DNA of 64,000 bases from Adiantum capillus-veneris (Eukaryota; Streptophyta; Polypodiopsida; Polypodiales; Pteridaceae), in assembly GCA_014529385.2 (NCBI GenBank), contig CM043960.1:31421396-31485395 (forward strand). Direction: 5' to 3'. The notes beneath the pieces are model-generated. The model was not told the DNA's origin and made no database searches. It saw only the letters and a list, made by a program, of their open reading frames with translations. Of the stretch, positions 52,563-62,750 are shown piece after piece (within the stretch, counting starts at the first letter, position 1; each line of letters begins with the position of its first letter). The position numbers were made by a program, and so were the translations under genes.

Positions 52563-54028
52563 CTACTCCTCACAGAGTAGGTTGAATACCCTATGCCCCG
52601 CATATGGAGGGGCATGGGATTCATACATAACTTTCTCACGAAGGGAATGGGTAACACATAGCCTATCGCGTGGAGAAGATAACCATCCTGAAAGGTGAAT
52701 GGTTCCTCTTTCTTCCCCAAAGCAAGGGCTGACATTATGTCTAAAGTCAGAGTCAGTAGCATACTCATCTATCATAGAGGATAGATCATTGTGAGTAGCT
52801 ATAGACACCGCATTAACTTTTGGTCGTCGTGAAAGTGCATCGGCCACTTGATTGTGCTTACTAGCTATGTGAGCAATATGGAAATTAAATTGCGAAAGAA
52901 AATTTGCCCACCTCATTTGTTTGTCGGAAAGCTTGGTTTGTGTCATGAAATACTTGAGACTTTGGTGGTCGGTTCGTAGGATAAATGGAGTCCCCTATAG
53001 GTAGTGCTTCCATGTGTCTAGGGCATGTAGAACAGCTAAAAGCTCTTTCTCATAAATGCCCAAGACTTGTTCATCAGTATTGAGCCTTCGGCTCTCATAT
53101 GCTATGGCATGCCCTTCTTGAAGCAAAACTGCTCCACGGCAATCACAAGCATCACATTGGACCTCAAATGGCTTTGAGAGATCTGGAAGCATGAGGGCTG
53201 GTTGGGAAGTAAGCTTCTCTTTGAGCTTATCAAAAGCATTTTGCTCCTTAGAACTCCATACATACTTAACGTTCTGCTTAGTTAAGTCATGTAGTGGTCC
53301 TGCTACTTGAGAGAATTTTGCTATGAAGCGTCTATAGTATGTGCACATACAAATAAAGCTTCTTAGCTCATGTAGATTTCTTGGGTTAGGCCATGATTTT
53401 ATTACCTCTAACTTTGATGGATCCATACGGATACCATCTTGAGAGATAATATGACCTAGGTATTGAATCTCTTGAAGGAAGAATTCGCTTTTCTTTTGGT
53501 TGAGAAAAAGCTTGTTCTCCTTCAATGCTTGAAAAATCACTTGAGGATGTTGCTTATGTTCCTCCAAAGACTTGGATTAGATGATGATATCATCAAAGAA
53601 CACTCCAGTGAATTTGCGGTATGGTCTAAAAATTTTCTCCATCAGACGATTGAACGTAGCTAGTGCATTAGTCAAGCCAAAAGGCATGACTAGATATTCA
53701 TAAAGACCAACGCTGTGCGAAATGCGGTCTTTAAGATATATTCATCCACTATCCTTATTTGATGATAGCCACTCTTAAGGTCAATCCTACTGAAGTAGGT
53801 AGAGCCTTGTAGCTTATCAAATAGATCTTCTACTAGAGGCAGAGGAAATCTGTTTTTGATAGTGATATGGTTTAGTGCTCGATAGTCCACACACATACGG
53901 TATGTACCATCTTTCTTTTTCACTAAAAGGACTGGAGAACAAAAGGGAGAGGAACTAGGCCTCACCATCCCTTTGTCTACCAATTCCTGTACTTGCCTCA
54001 TGATCTCCTCTTGTTGAGCTTGTGAGAC
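52563..54028 (-). pseudogene. Element D reverse transcriptase and RNase H
   Basis: Three frames. 54001-53690 holds the RT palm start ([27 protein letters not shown] and [12 protein letters not shown]). After a one-base frameshift VMPFGLTNA and the catalytic block FFDDIII are readable but end in TAA (Tyr lost). 53567-52995 continues the thumb (LFLNQKKSEFF) and RNase H (FEVQCDAC.CRGAVLLQ, YEKELLAVLHALDTWKHYL) to a TAG. 52946-52563 ends RNase H (IASKHNQVADALSRRP) and starts the integrase finger (HAPPYAGH), then a frameshift. Confidence 0.9.
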
Positions 54029-55597
54029 TCAATAAGGAGGTTTGTTAGGCGGTGAGCTTCCTGGAAGGATCTCAATGCGATGGTTATCATCCCCTCGTGT
54101 TGGAGGTAAGTCCATAGGGATATCATCAATGAACACATCTTGGAATTCTTTTAGAAAATTAGACAAGTCTAACTCTTCTTGATTCCTACCATTTACATTT
54201 GATGAAACATTAGTATCTTTAAGAGACTCTTTGACAAAAATCACGTACGCAGAAACTGAGCTCTTCATTGACTTATCAAAAGCAAGAGGATTTACAAGTG
54301 GAATAGTGCGACCACGCTCACTAGCATCTATATACATGTTCTTTCCCCTATAGGTGAAGTAGATTCTCCTTTCAGGGAACTTCATGTTGTCAGCCATGCG
54401 ATCAAACCATGGCGCCCCTAGGATAGCATCCTCACGCTGGAGACGAGAGATGAAGAAGTCTTCTTTGTCAACATAGCTTTGGACATGAAGCCTCAACTTC
54501 CCAATCAAGGGAGTAACAGAGGCTTGCTGTCCCTTGAAAGCTGCATCAGCCATTACCATATCTCCCATCTCAAAAGCTTGAATGCCCAACTTGGTGGCCA
54601 ACTCCATTGATATGAAGTTCAGAGTAGAGCGAGGGTCAAACAAGATGAAGGCATCATTCTCTCTTACCTTTCCCCAAGCATAGGAAAGTGATGATCCTTT
54701 GCAATGAGCATTCTCTTTTGGAGCTTCGATGGTGGAAGCCCTAGGAGTCTCATTGCGAGTATTCTTCTTGGGGCAAGAACAATAGCCATGTCCTTGCTCC
54801 CCACACTTGAAACACTTATGGTCCTTGCGAAAAGCTTCAAGCTCTTCAGGAGAGAGTTTGTTTTTACCTTTGTAAACTCTCTTCTCCTTGGATTGATTGT
54901 TGTTGTTGTTGGAAGTGACTTGGGAAGTATTTTGAACATTGGTTTTTCCCTTTGCATCATTTTTGTCTTTGTTTTCCATGGGCTTGACATTACGTCTAGC
55001 CCCTTGATGGAAATTGATGCGTGAAGCAACCATGGTGTGATGGATTACTTCGCTAATAGTACCAGGCCATTGAGAGCTGATGTATTCGGCCATCTCTTCA
55101 GGTAATCCCGCACAGAATTGCCGCCTTTGCTCGACAAAGTCTATCGTTTGAAAGACAGTAGCCTTGAGACGTAAATCCCAAAACTTGTCTACGTACTTGT
55201 GGATAGACTCATGAGAGAGAAGCTTCAAGCTATGCCATTTAGTAAGCACTTTGTCTTTTGCATCGCTTGCAAGGAATTGCTTCATGATGGAAACTCGTAG
55301 AGTTTTCCATGTCTTTGGGGCTTCACCATTGCCACGAAGGCTAGCCCACCATTGACGAGCTGATTTTTGGAAGTGCATAGCTTGCAGGACTCTGTGAAAC
55401 CCTCGTCTCCAAAGGCCGCATCAAATTACTGGATGAAGGCCATCACTTTGTCAGTAGCACCAAAGGTGCCATCATAGGTGAGAAAAGAGATACTCTTTCC
55501 TCCCTCCTTGAACTTCTTTAGCTTTTGTGACCTTTGCCATGCAGGAAATGATTTGCGATGTCCTCCCTCTTGTATTCTCTACGAGAATAGACATAAC
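54029..55597 (-). pseudogene. Element D gag C-terminal part and protease
   Basis: Main frame 55378-54029 (449 codons): MHFQKSARQWWASLRGNGEAPKTW, zinc knuckle CFKCGEQGHGYC, then a protease-like domain with FILFDPRSTLNFIS in place of the usual D-T/S-G-A and EDAILGAPWF (ILG). The D-P-R triad implies loss of activity. The frame ends ...NKPPY then TGA; RT wording ([13 protein letters not shown]) continues in the same frame, so this stop replaces a probable CGA Arg. Positions 55379-55597 hold more gag (FLTYDGTFGAT) in shifted frames. Confidence 0.85.
55593..55597. repeat. Target-site duplication of the 2.8-kb solo LTR, left
   Basis: ATAAC, repeated at 58384-58388. Confidence 0.85.
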
Positions 55598-57671
55598 TGT
55601 GAGGTCCCCACCCCGCCATATCAAACAGCGGATCTGATGGTGAACCTGGTGGCCACTAGATCTATAGCGGAAGCAAACAAAGTGGTTCAGGGTTCAGCTA
55701 GCGGACGATCTCTCATCACAAAGTGAGTCGAGCTCGAGCCTACTAGCAATGAGATCTAGCTCCACCTCGCAGGGGAAGCGTACTTAAACTATCTAGCGAT
55801 CCTAAGACCCACCTTCCAAGAGGAGAGAAACCCCGAGTGCCTTTTTCTCCATGTTTCAGAGGCACGTACTATCGAGATTTCACCGCTCTAGGGGCAATGA
55901 GTATTACTAGTATCGAATTAAACACTATGGGGCAGAGAGTTCCCGACCAATCGGGACCACCCTTCTCATAGGCATTGGCAACCTGAGCCAAGCCCCCACT
56001 TTCCACCCCCACACTCACACTTCCTTGTGTGTCCTAATTACTACCACATTGGTTGTTCAACATAAAGATTCCTTGATTATATTCTGAATCACAGTGTTCG
56101 TTAAGACAGCCCTTCAAATAGTATTGCAAATCGGCACCAAGACAGGATTTCTAGTAAAAATTCTACTCAAACTTATTCATTAAAATTCCAATGTTCTGGA
56201 GGTACAACATCCTCCCTCCAGCGAGAGTTTACTCCTCCCGTTGTCGCCTAGCTGTCCATACAACTAGGTTTGTCCACCGCATAAAAAGAACGACATGGAC
56301 ACTCCCACCGCAGAGAAAGCAAGACGTGGGTTCCCACCGCATAGAAAGCAAGTCGTGGGTAAGGCCCTAAGCTAATAACTCTGGCTATTGTGATATCTTC
56401 GCGAGCCGCCCCCTGTGATCAGTAGGGGGGTCAGAACTAGTTCAACATTGGAAGTAGAATGAACATGCTGAGCTAAATTTTTCCTAGCATACATTCTTTC
56501 CTATTGCAAACAGTATATCCGTCAAACAATTCTTTCCTACTTTAAAATTTAGTAAACAAATGAATTCAAATGCCGTTGTTTCCGTTGGATTTCTCCAACA
56601 TGTTCGGGGATGTGTTCGTTTCCTAACTAATCGTATGCAATGTTAATTAAACAACTTGAATAAAATTTAGTGACCTACCTCTTCCATTTGCTCGTCAATG
56701 GCCGGTGAGATGGCCGGCGCTTGGTCGTCCAAGGGAGCTTTCCCCTTTCCGTTCACATTGCTCGTTCCTGCCTTGTGGTCGTGGGCTCCACCAAAGCGAG
56801 TCCTCTTAACCGGGGCCTTTTTAAACTCACTACTTTAAATAATTAGCTTGGAGAAAAGAGCTAATGTCCGCAAGCGTCATAACAAGCCAAATGATAGATT
56901 AGCAACATCAACAATGCCTGCTACATGAGAGGTTTAGATTTTTCTATATAGCAATCATTATGGATGATGCATATTCCTATGGGAACCGGATCTAAGGATA
57001 ATTACTCGACTTAGATGATTAAGAATAATAAGGTCTCATTAATAGAATTACCAGAAGATGAATCAACATAATTAATCTCTTTCCTAGCAATTAGAGGATG
57101 CAGGTTCACCTCATGCATATGTGTGAGAAAAATTAACTCTTAGAGACTTAATGACGGCTTTAATTTTACCTTAATTACATCTTAATGCATAAGAGAATGG
57201 ATCTAATTTATCTACATTGTTAATAAAAAAGTGACTTTCATCAATCTACACAGTTACCGGCTTATGGATTAATCACTATGCTACCTAGAGAGAGAAAATT
57301 TTATTAATCATGCACTAATGACTAATTAAGGATGATGAATGGCTGAGAATTCAGCTATGGTGTGATGATTACATAATAGAATATGGTTAAAGAGAAATTA
57401 GAGAGTAATTATAGAGAATTACGACTAGGAATAAGCATAATAGACAAGGAATTTAGTTAGTAATGAAAAGGATTTGCTGAAAGCATTAATTAAACCGTGG
57501 TTACCGTGATTAAGGGCTGATAATCCTCTCGATTCTCTGATTTAATCGAGCTTCTTGAGGTGAGAATTCGACAACGCCTCCCTCCTTGCTTCTCCTTCAA
57601 AGGATGTGTGTACCGACAGCACCTCCCCAAGGTGTGTGTAGGTGTGTGTGTGCACTGGGTGTGTGTGTGAG

Positions 57672-57716
<45 letters not shown>

Positions 57717-58383
57717 ACTGGCCTTTAAATAGGCCTCCTCAAGCTGAAAATCGACCTGGGTTGCTAAATGCATCTGGGAGCTTCTCCAGTTAAGCATGGC
57801 AAGTCCAGTTCCCTACCCACCAAGTGTCAGGTTGGCTAGGTTTAACTGACTCTGAGACTTAGTTACTTGCTTGGCAGCTTTCCCAGGACTCCCATAAGGA
57901 CAAAAGGTGCCCCCTAGCTGCTAAAGCTGATTTGGAGTGGCCTGGGACCTGTTCCCACACAGCCCGGGCTCCGGTGCCTCCTCGCTCAATTTTTGGAAAA
58001 ATTGATTTTTGGTTAAAACGGGTTATACAAGTTGGATTTTGATGCTGAAAATTGCTATAGCAAGCTCTAACTAAGGCGTATTGGCCCGAGTACCTGCCAT
58101 ATTTAGCAGCCCCCGGGGTCCGAAAATGCATTTTTTTTTCAATTTCGGGGTACTGGTGCAGTTTTTCGAGACGATCAAAACTAGACGGGTCGGGTGTCCA
58201 AAAACTTACTATTTTTGGAATTTTTTTGCAAAAATTATTTTAATTCACATTTGGGAGCTTTAAAACATTCTAAACATCATGGCACTGACAGAATTCAAAA
58301 AACTGTCAAAAATAGTAACTTTTTCCATTATGATCATTACATGGTACACGGTGCTCTTTTTGGTCGGGGTCAGAGACCTTACA
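55598..58383 (-). mobile_element. Solo LTR of an unidentified large retrotransposon
   Basis: 2786 bp with ends TGTGAGGTC (plus) and GACCTTACA, forming 9-bp terminal inverted repeats with one mismatch. Flanked by ATAAC on both sides and splitting element D gag. No coding capacity. Minus-strand orientation is suggested by a TATTTAAA near 57729 and an AATGAATAA-rich region further on. No internal primer site noticed, so a solo LTR is preferred over a small non-autonomous element. Confidence 0.8.
57674..57715. repeat. (TG)n microsatellite
   Basis: About 21 TG repeats inside the solo LTR. Confidence 0.95.
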
Positions 58384-58388
58384 ATAAC
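58384..58388. repeat. Target-site duplication of the 2.8-kb solo LTR, right
   Basis: ATAAC, identical to 55593-55597. Confidence 0.85.
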
Positions 58389-58918
58389 TTTCGTCGGAAG
58401 AGGAGGAAGGTGAAGAAGAAGGAGAAGAGGGTGACCTCTTTCTAGCCCTTTTCTTCCTTTGTTTCCTCTCTTGCCTTTCAGAGTGATGAGGAGAAGGACT
58501 ATGTGTTGATCTTTTCCTCTTGGGAGGAGTCGGCGATCGTCTAGACCTCCATTTTCGTGAAGCCACATCTTCAGAGGAACTTAAACTTTCATTGCTTTCT
58601 TGCTCTTTGGATTCCTCCTCTCGAATGGGAGAGAGTCTTCTTTTGGGGGTCTCTTCAAGAGGCCCCCTAAGCTCTCTCTCTCCTCTTGGAGAGGAAGGGA
58701 AGTTCCATAAGCACGAAGTGTTGAGTAACTTCGGCTTGCAAAGCAGGGTTGCCCATAGCTTGCTGCAACCTAGTGATGAGATAATTCACAAACATGGGAG
58801 CATCATCATTAGCACCTTCATGTGCAAAATCAAAGCTATCAATGTTCATTCTACTCTCTTGATTATTGTCGGCCATATTAACAAAATTTATGTATGTACT
58901 TAGTGTATGCTTTGGCAA
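58389..58918 (-). pseudogene. Element D gag N-terminal part
   Basis: Minus strand. From ATG near 58876: MADNNQESRMNIDSFDFAHEGANDDAPMFVNYLITRLQQAMGNPALQ, then a stop and frameshift. In another frame an Arg/Ser/Lys-rich stretch follows (SPTPPKRKRSTHS, SSSPSSSSDES). It joins the gag remainder beyond the inserted solo LTR. Confidence 0.7.
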
Positions 58919-59275
58919 TTCAAAACCTTAGTTGCCACTCCTCTTAGCCTTTGAAAATCGGCTCTTAAGGATCTACACCCATGGCTCGAAGTGGTTAATT
59001 ATAGAGAGTAGAGGAGTAGGTATAACATAGCAGAGTTTCCGAGGGCTAGCTCCTTTCGGACTTCTTATGGCTCAATAATGGTAAAGCCGTAGGCAAGTCT
59101 AAAAAGACTCCATTATTAAGTCCAAAGCTCCCGAGGTGTGAATCATCCCCCACATAGAGGGCTCAACAAAACCGATAATAGATCCCAGTTCCACTTACCC
59201 TAATATAATTAACAACATCAACCATTTACAGGCTACTTAAGGACCTCTCTTCTTAAGCAAGAAAAGAGAAACCAA
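58919..59275 (-). other. Element D leader
   Basis: Short untranslated leader between primer site and gag; nothing else seen. Confidence 0.6.
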
Positions 59276-59289
59276 ATGCTCTGATACCA
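59276..59289 (-). promoter_or_regulatory. Primer-binding site, initiator tRNA-Met type
   Basis: Minus strand TGGTATCAGAGCAT, one base after the LTR end ATTACA. TGGTATCAGAGC is the complement of the plant initiator tRNA-Met 3' end. Confidence 0.9.
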
Positions 59290-59290
59290 A

Positions 59291-60494
59291 TGTAATGGAA
59301 TTGGCCTATATAATTTGAGAGTAGCAGAAATTAATGAGAGTACTTTTGAGAAATGACTTTGTGAGCATAGCGGGTGAACATAATTGAAGACAACAACATA
59401 ATCATAGCAGTTTGTTAACTTGGCATGAACAATACTTTAGCAAGAGAGAGAATTTAGAGAACATGCCAATAGTTGAGGACCGGATTTATGTGGAGCCGGT
59501 CCCCCCTCCAATAGGCATTTGCATTATGATTTCTCCCATTAAGAGAGACTTGTTACAATACAATCTTTGTGTTCCTTGTGACCTAGGTGATGCAATGAAG
59601 ATAGAAAGATTCATGCATCACAAACATAACATAAACTTGAAGAAAGCTTTAACTATCCCAAGCCTCAGTCCCAAGACCTCAAACACCTTCGAAGGTGGAG
59701 AGAGCTAGCAGGGAATGAGGGTAGGGAAGAGGAAGAAGAAACATTTCGTAGGAGAAAGAATTAGTTCCTCACTTATCATAACTCTTGTTTCAAGCATACA
59801 TAATAGCATAGTAATGAAGAAGAAGGAGATGGCAAGATTAAGCATTGAAGCATGGCTCTTGGTTGGATTTGCACTCCATATCCAAGAGTGTTGGTGTAGG
59901 CTCTCAACCTCTACTTGCTTGCAGAAGGAGAGGCAGCTCTTGCACTTTGCATAGCACACAATGAGAGTGTTTGTGAGTGTGTGTGGGTGAGTATACCCCC
60001 TAAGAAACCCCCTAGATTGCTTGGGTAAACCCCCCCCTTGTAGCTCATGCTTGAAGCTCATTGGACCCCTCCAGGCCTAGCCAATCATAAGCAGGAGGCA
60101 TTACAAGCAGCAAGGGTAGCCTTGAGACAAGTGTCCCCCTTTTCCCTTTGAGAGAGAGGGCTAGATAAATGCTAAATCAATTAATTAAATCTCCTAAATT
60201 ATTATTGGACCCCTTGGGTGGCCAACCAATAGGCTTCATCCACAACATGAGGGCAACATGAGGAGGAACTTGACAAGTGTCCCTTTTGCTTTCTTTGTAC
60301 CATGCATGCCTTGTGTGAGTGTGTGGGTGTTCTCTCTCATCCCCCCTCATGTAGGGCTCGCCCCCTCCTTGTAGGGATTGAATATTTTACTTTTTGACAC
60401 CTCAAGCCCCTCATGCATAGGCCCAGTTCCCACCACAAGCTTGGCTCTTAAGCACTTTAAGCTTGGGCTGGGTTCTCACCTCAAGTGCAACCCT
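59291..60494 (-). repeat. Element D 5' LTR, 3' portion
   Basis: Collinear with 49328-50530 at high identity until ACCCT, where the CACTA element begins. Confidence 0.9.
60492..60494. repeat. Putative 3-bp target duplication of the CACTA element
   Basis: CCT before CACTACAAGA. CACTA elements duplicate 3 bp. The partner is outside the window. Confidence 0.5.
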
Positions 60495-60706
60495 CACTAC
60501 AAGAGGCTATTCATATTAGCGACGCTCACACAGCGACGCTCAAAAAAAAATTCCCGGCGTCGCTATGAGCGTCACAAATTTCTTTGTAAATTTGCGACGC
60601 TCATAGCGACGCCGACTGGGCTAAAAAAATAACAGAGCGCGCCCAAAAACTCAGATCTCAGATCTAAGTTTTTCGGCGCCCTCAAGCAAGGAGCAGGTAA
60701 CGCTCT

Positions 60707-60712
<6 letters not shown>

Positions 60713-60744
<32 letters not shown>

Positions 60745-60749
60745 CTTCT

Positions 60750-60833
<84 letters not shown>
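60713..60833. repeat. (CT)n and (CA)n microsatellites
   Basis: (CT)n to about 60740, then (CA)n of about 41 repeats at 60751-60833. Spurious Val-Cys and Leu-Ser frames come from these runs. Confidence 0.95.
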
Positions 60834-60837
<4 letters not shown>

Positions 60838-60899
60838 AGAGGAAGGAGAGCCAGGTATGCTTCTTCCCTCTCCTCACTCTCATGTTCCCTTCCCCTCTT

Positions 60900-60959
60900 T
60901 CTCTCTCCCTCTCTCTCTCTCTCTCTCACACACACACATACACACACACACATAGTGTT

Positions 60960-61011
<52 letters not shown>

Positions 61012-61240
61012 AACATAAACAAAAACGCACACACACATACATAAACAAAGAATGCACACACACATTGAGAGAGGAAAAGAGAGAGAGAGCATGCATAAAC
61101 AAAAAACGCACGCATTGAGAGAGGAAAAGAGAGAGAGAACATGCATAAACAAAAAACACACACATTGAGAGAGGAAAAGAGAGAGAAAACATGCATACGA
61201 TCAAAAAAATGCACACACATTGAGAGAGAAAGAGAGAGAA
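60900..61240. repeat. Compound CT, CA, GA microsatellite and short tandem repeat
   Basis: (CT)n near 60901-60926, (CA)n, (GA)n 60963-61008, then four copies of a unit of about 55 bp containing CATGCATAAACAAAAAACGC and ATTGAGAGAGGAAAAGAG. Confidence 0.85.
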
Positions 61241-61292
61241 ACTAATTTAACGTCGTAGGAAACTAATTAAAATTAAAAGACCTAAAGATCTA

Positions 61293-61363
61293 GCCGACGA
61301 GGAGTTGAACTCAAGACCTATTATTCAAGAGGGAAATGGCATAACCAATCTATCATACTTGGC
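61293..61363 (-). other. tRNA-like sequence (possible SINE head)
   Basis: Minus strand has an A-box-like ATAGATTGGTTATG and a B-box-like GAGTTCAACTCC at tRNA spacing, with GCC/GGC ends able to pair. The anticodon arm is poor. Probably a tRNA-derived relic rather than a tRNA gene. Confidence 0.3.
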
Positions 61364-61628
61364 ATGGGTGATAGAAAGGTTATACCATTTATCTCTTTTT
61401 ATTGGCACACACATCCACACACGCGCACACACACAAGAAGAAGAGAGTTATAACGTTGTAGGAAACTATTCTAAAAGACGTTAAAGATTAGGTTAGATGT
61501 AGACTTACGTTAAATTAGATTTAGGTTTATTTAAGTTAAATTAGATTAAATTTAAGTTTATTTTTAATTAGATTTACGTTTATTTACGCTAGATTTAGAT
61601 TTACGTTATATTAGATTAGATTTAGGTC

Positions 61629-61984
61629 TCCATAGACTGCGATGCCTGCATGAAGCGGGTGAAGAAAGCCCTCAATGGAATATAGGGTATTGCTGCCTTC
61701 ACTCATGGTGGGCTCCGTCGATCCAAAAGTACTGGTGAAATGTCTTCAGAAGATAGGGAAGAAGGTGGATCTTCAGGGCGGCAAGAGTCACTACATCCCC
61801 GACACAATGACCATCTAGACAACCTCTAGTCATTCAACAGCAACTTCAAAGTTAGTAACAAGAGCAAGAACGGTCTAAAGGGCCAATTGCTGTCGTCAGA
61901 TGTGGATGGAGATGAGGCAGCGTCACCACCGAAAGTTAACTCTCACATCTTTAGTGATGAGAATGCCAACTCTTGCCGAGTTAT
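61629..61984 (+). pseudogene. Captured heavy-metal-associated (HMA/HIPP-like) gene fragment
   Basis: Frame 1 reads SIDCDACMKRVKKALNGI then a stop. The next frame continues GSVDPKVLVKCLQKIGKKVDL from about 61708. Together these are the CxxC metal-binding loop with helix 1, and the strand plus helix 2, of an HMA domain as in heavy-metal-associated isoprenylated plant proteins. The intervening central strands are lost or altered. Downstream (SNFKVSNKSKNGLKGQLLSSDVDGDEA) has the low-complexity acidic style of HIPP tails. It lies inside a CACTA element ahead of the transposase, consistent with gene-fragment capture. Confidence 0.65.
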
Positions 61985-62119
61985 GTGAAAAATTATGTGT
62001 TAAATCAGTTTTAAGGTTCTTATAATCCCTGTTAGTTTAGTTCTTTGTTTTTAATATAACATAATTTACGTTAGATTTAGATTTATGTTATATTAGATTA
62101 GACTTAGGTTTATTTAGGT

Positions 62120-62124
<5 letters not shown>

Positions 62125-62186
<62 letters not shown>
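62125..62186. repeat. (CA)n microsatellite
   Basis: About 30 CA repeats. Confidence 0.95.
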
Positions 62187-62187
<1 letters not shown>

Positions 62188-62610
62188 GAAGAAGAGAGTT
62201 TTAACGTCGTAGGAAACTATCTCAAAAGACGTTAAAGATTAGGTTAGATGTAGACTTACGTTAAATTAGATTTAGGTTTATTTTTAGTTAGATTTACGTT
62301 TATTTAGATTTACGCTTAGATCGAGTCCACGCAAGAATTACTTATGGTTTAGGGTTTAGAGTTAGACGAACAGTGAAAAGATCTACTGTGAAAAGATGTT
62401 AAGATGCTGTGAAGTGCTACAGCTAGAGAAGAGGCAAAGGGGTTTTGTCCACTACATGCAGTATCATGTAGACGTGGGTCTGTAGATTTCTTGTACCCAC
62501 AAATATAGGTATTGACCAATAAAGACGAGATTATAACCTGGTGGTTCTGATCTCCGTGCACCTCTAGACCGAGGTGTGCGGGGATTGGACATGACTAGAG
62601 AATGTGAGGT

Positions 62611-62611
<1 letters not shown>

Positions 62612-62671
<60 letters not shown>
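62612..62671. repeat. (GA)n microsatellite
   Basis: About 30 GA repeats, close upstream of the transposase ATG. Confidence 0.95.
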
Positions 62672-62674
<3 letters not shown>

Positions 62675-62750
62675 AGAGAGAGAGATAAGACGAAGAATGC
62701 CAATAGAATATTAAATTTGTTGTCCAGGTTATAAGATTTTTATCCTCATT

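Larger units (their letters stand above)
49328..60494 (-). mobile_element. Element D: chromodomain Ty3/gypsy retrotransposon
   Basis: Minus strand: 5' LTR (part visible, 60494-59291, cut by the CACTA element), initiator tRNA-Met primer site, gag (split by a 2.8-kb solo LTR), protease, reverse transcriptase, RNase H, integrase with chromodomain, 3' LTR (50968-49328). All domains of an autonomous chromovirus are recognisable, but several stops and frameshifts make it defective. The rest of the 5' LTR lies beyond the window, on the far side of the CACTA element. Confidence 0.9.
61436..62330. repeat. Pair of direct repeats of about 150 bp within the CACTA element
   Basis: 61436-61610 and 62185-62325 both read AAGAAGAGAGTT.TAACGT, GTAGGAAACTAT, AAAAGACGTTAAAGATTAGG, then multiple GATTTA(C/G)GTTTATTT phrases. 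Each follows a CA-rich run. The captured gene fragment lies between them. Confidence 0.8.

Noticed and set aside
60651-61220. Val-Cys and Leu-Ser rich frame of 189 codons
   Set aside because: Reads through (CA)n, (GA)n and short tandem repeats in the CACTA element.
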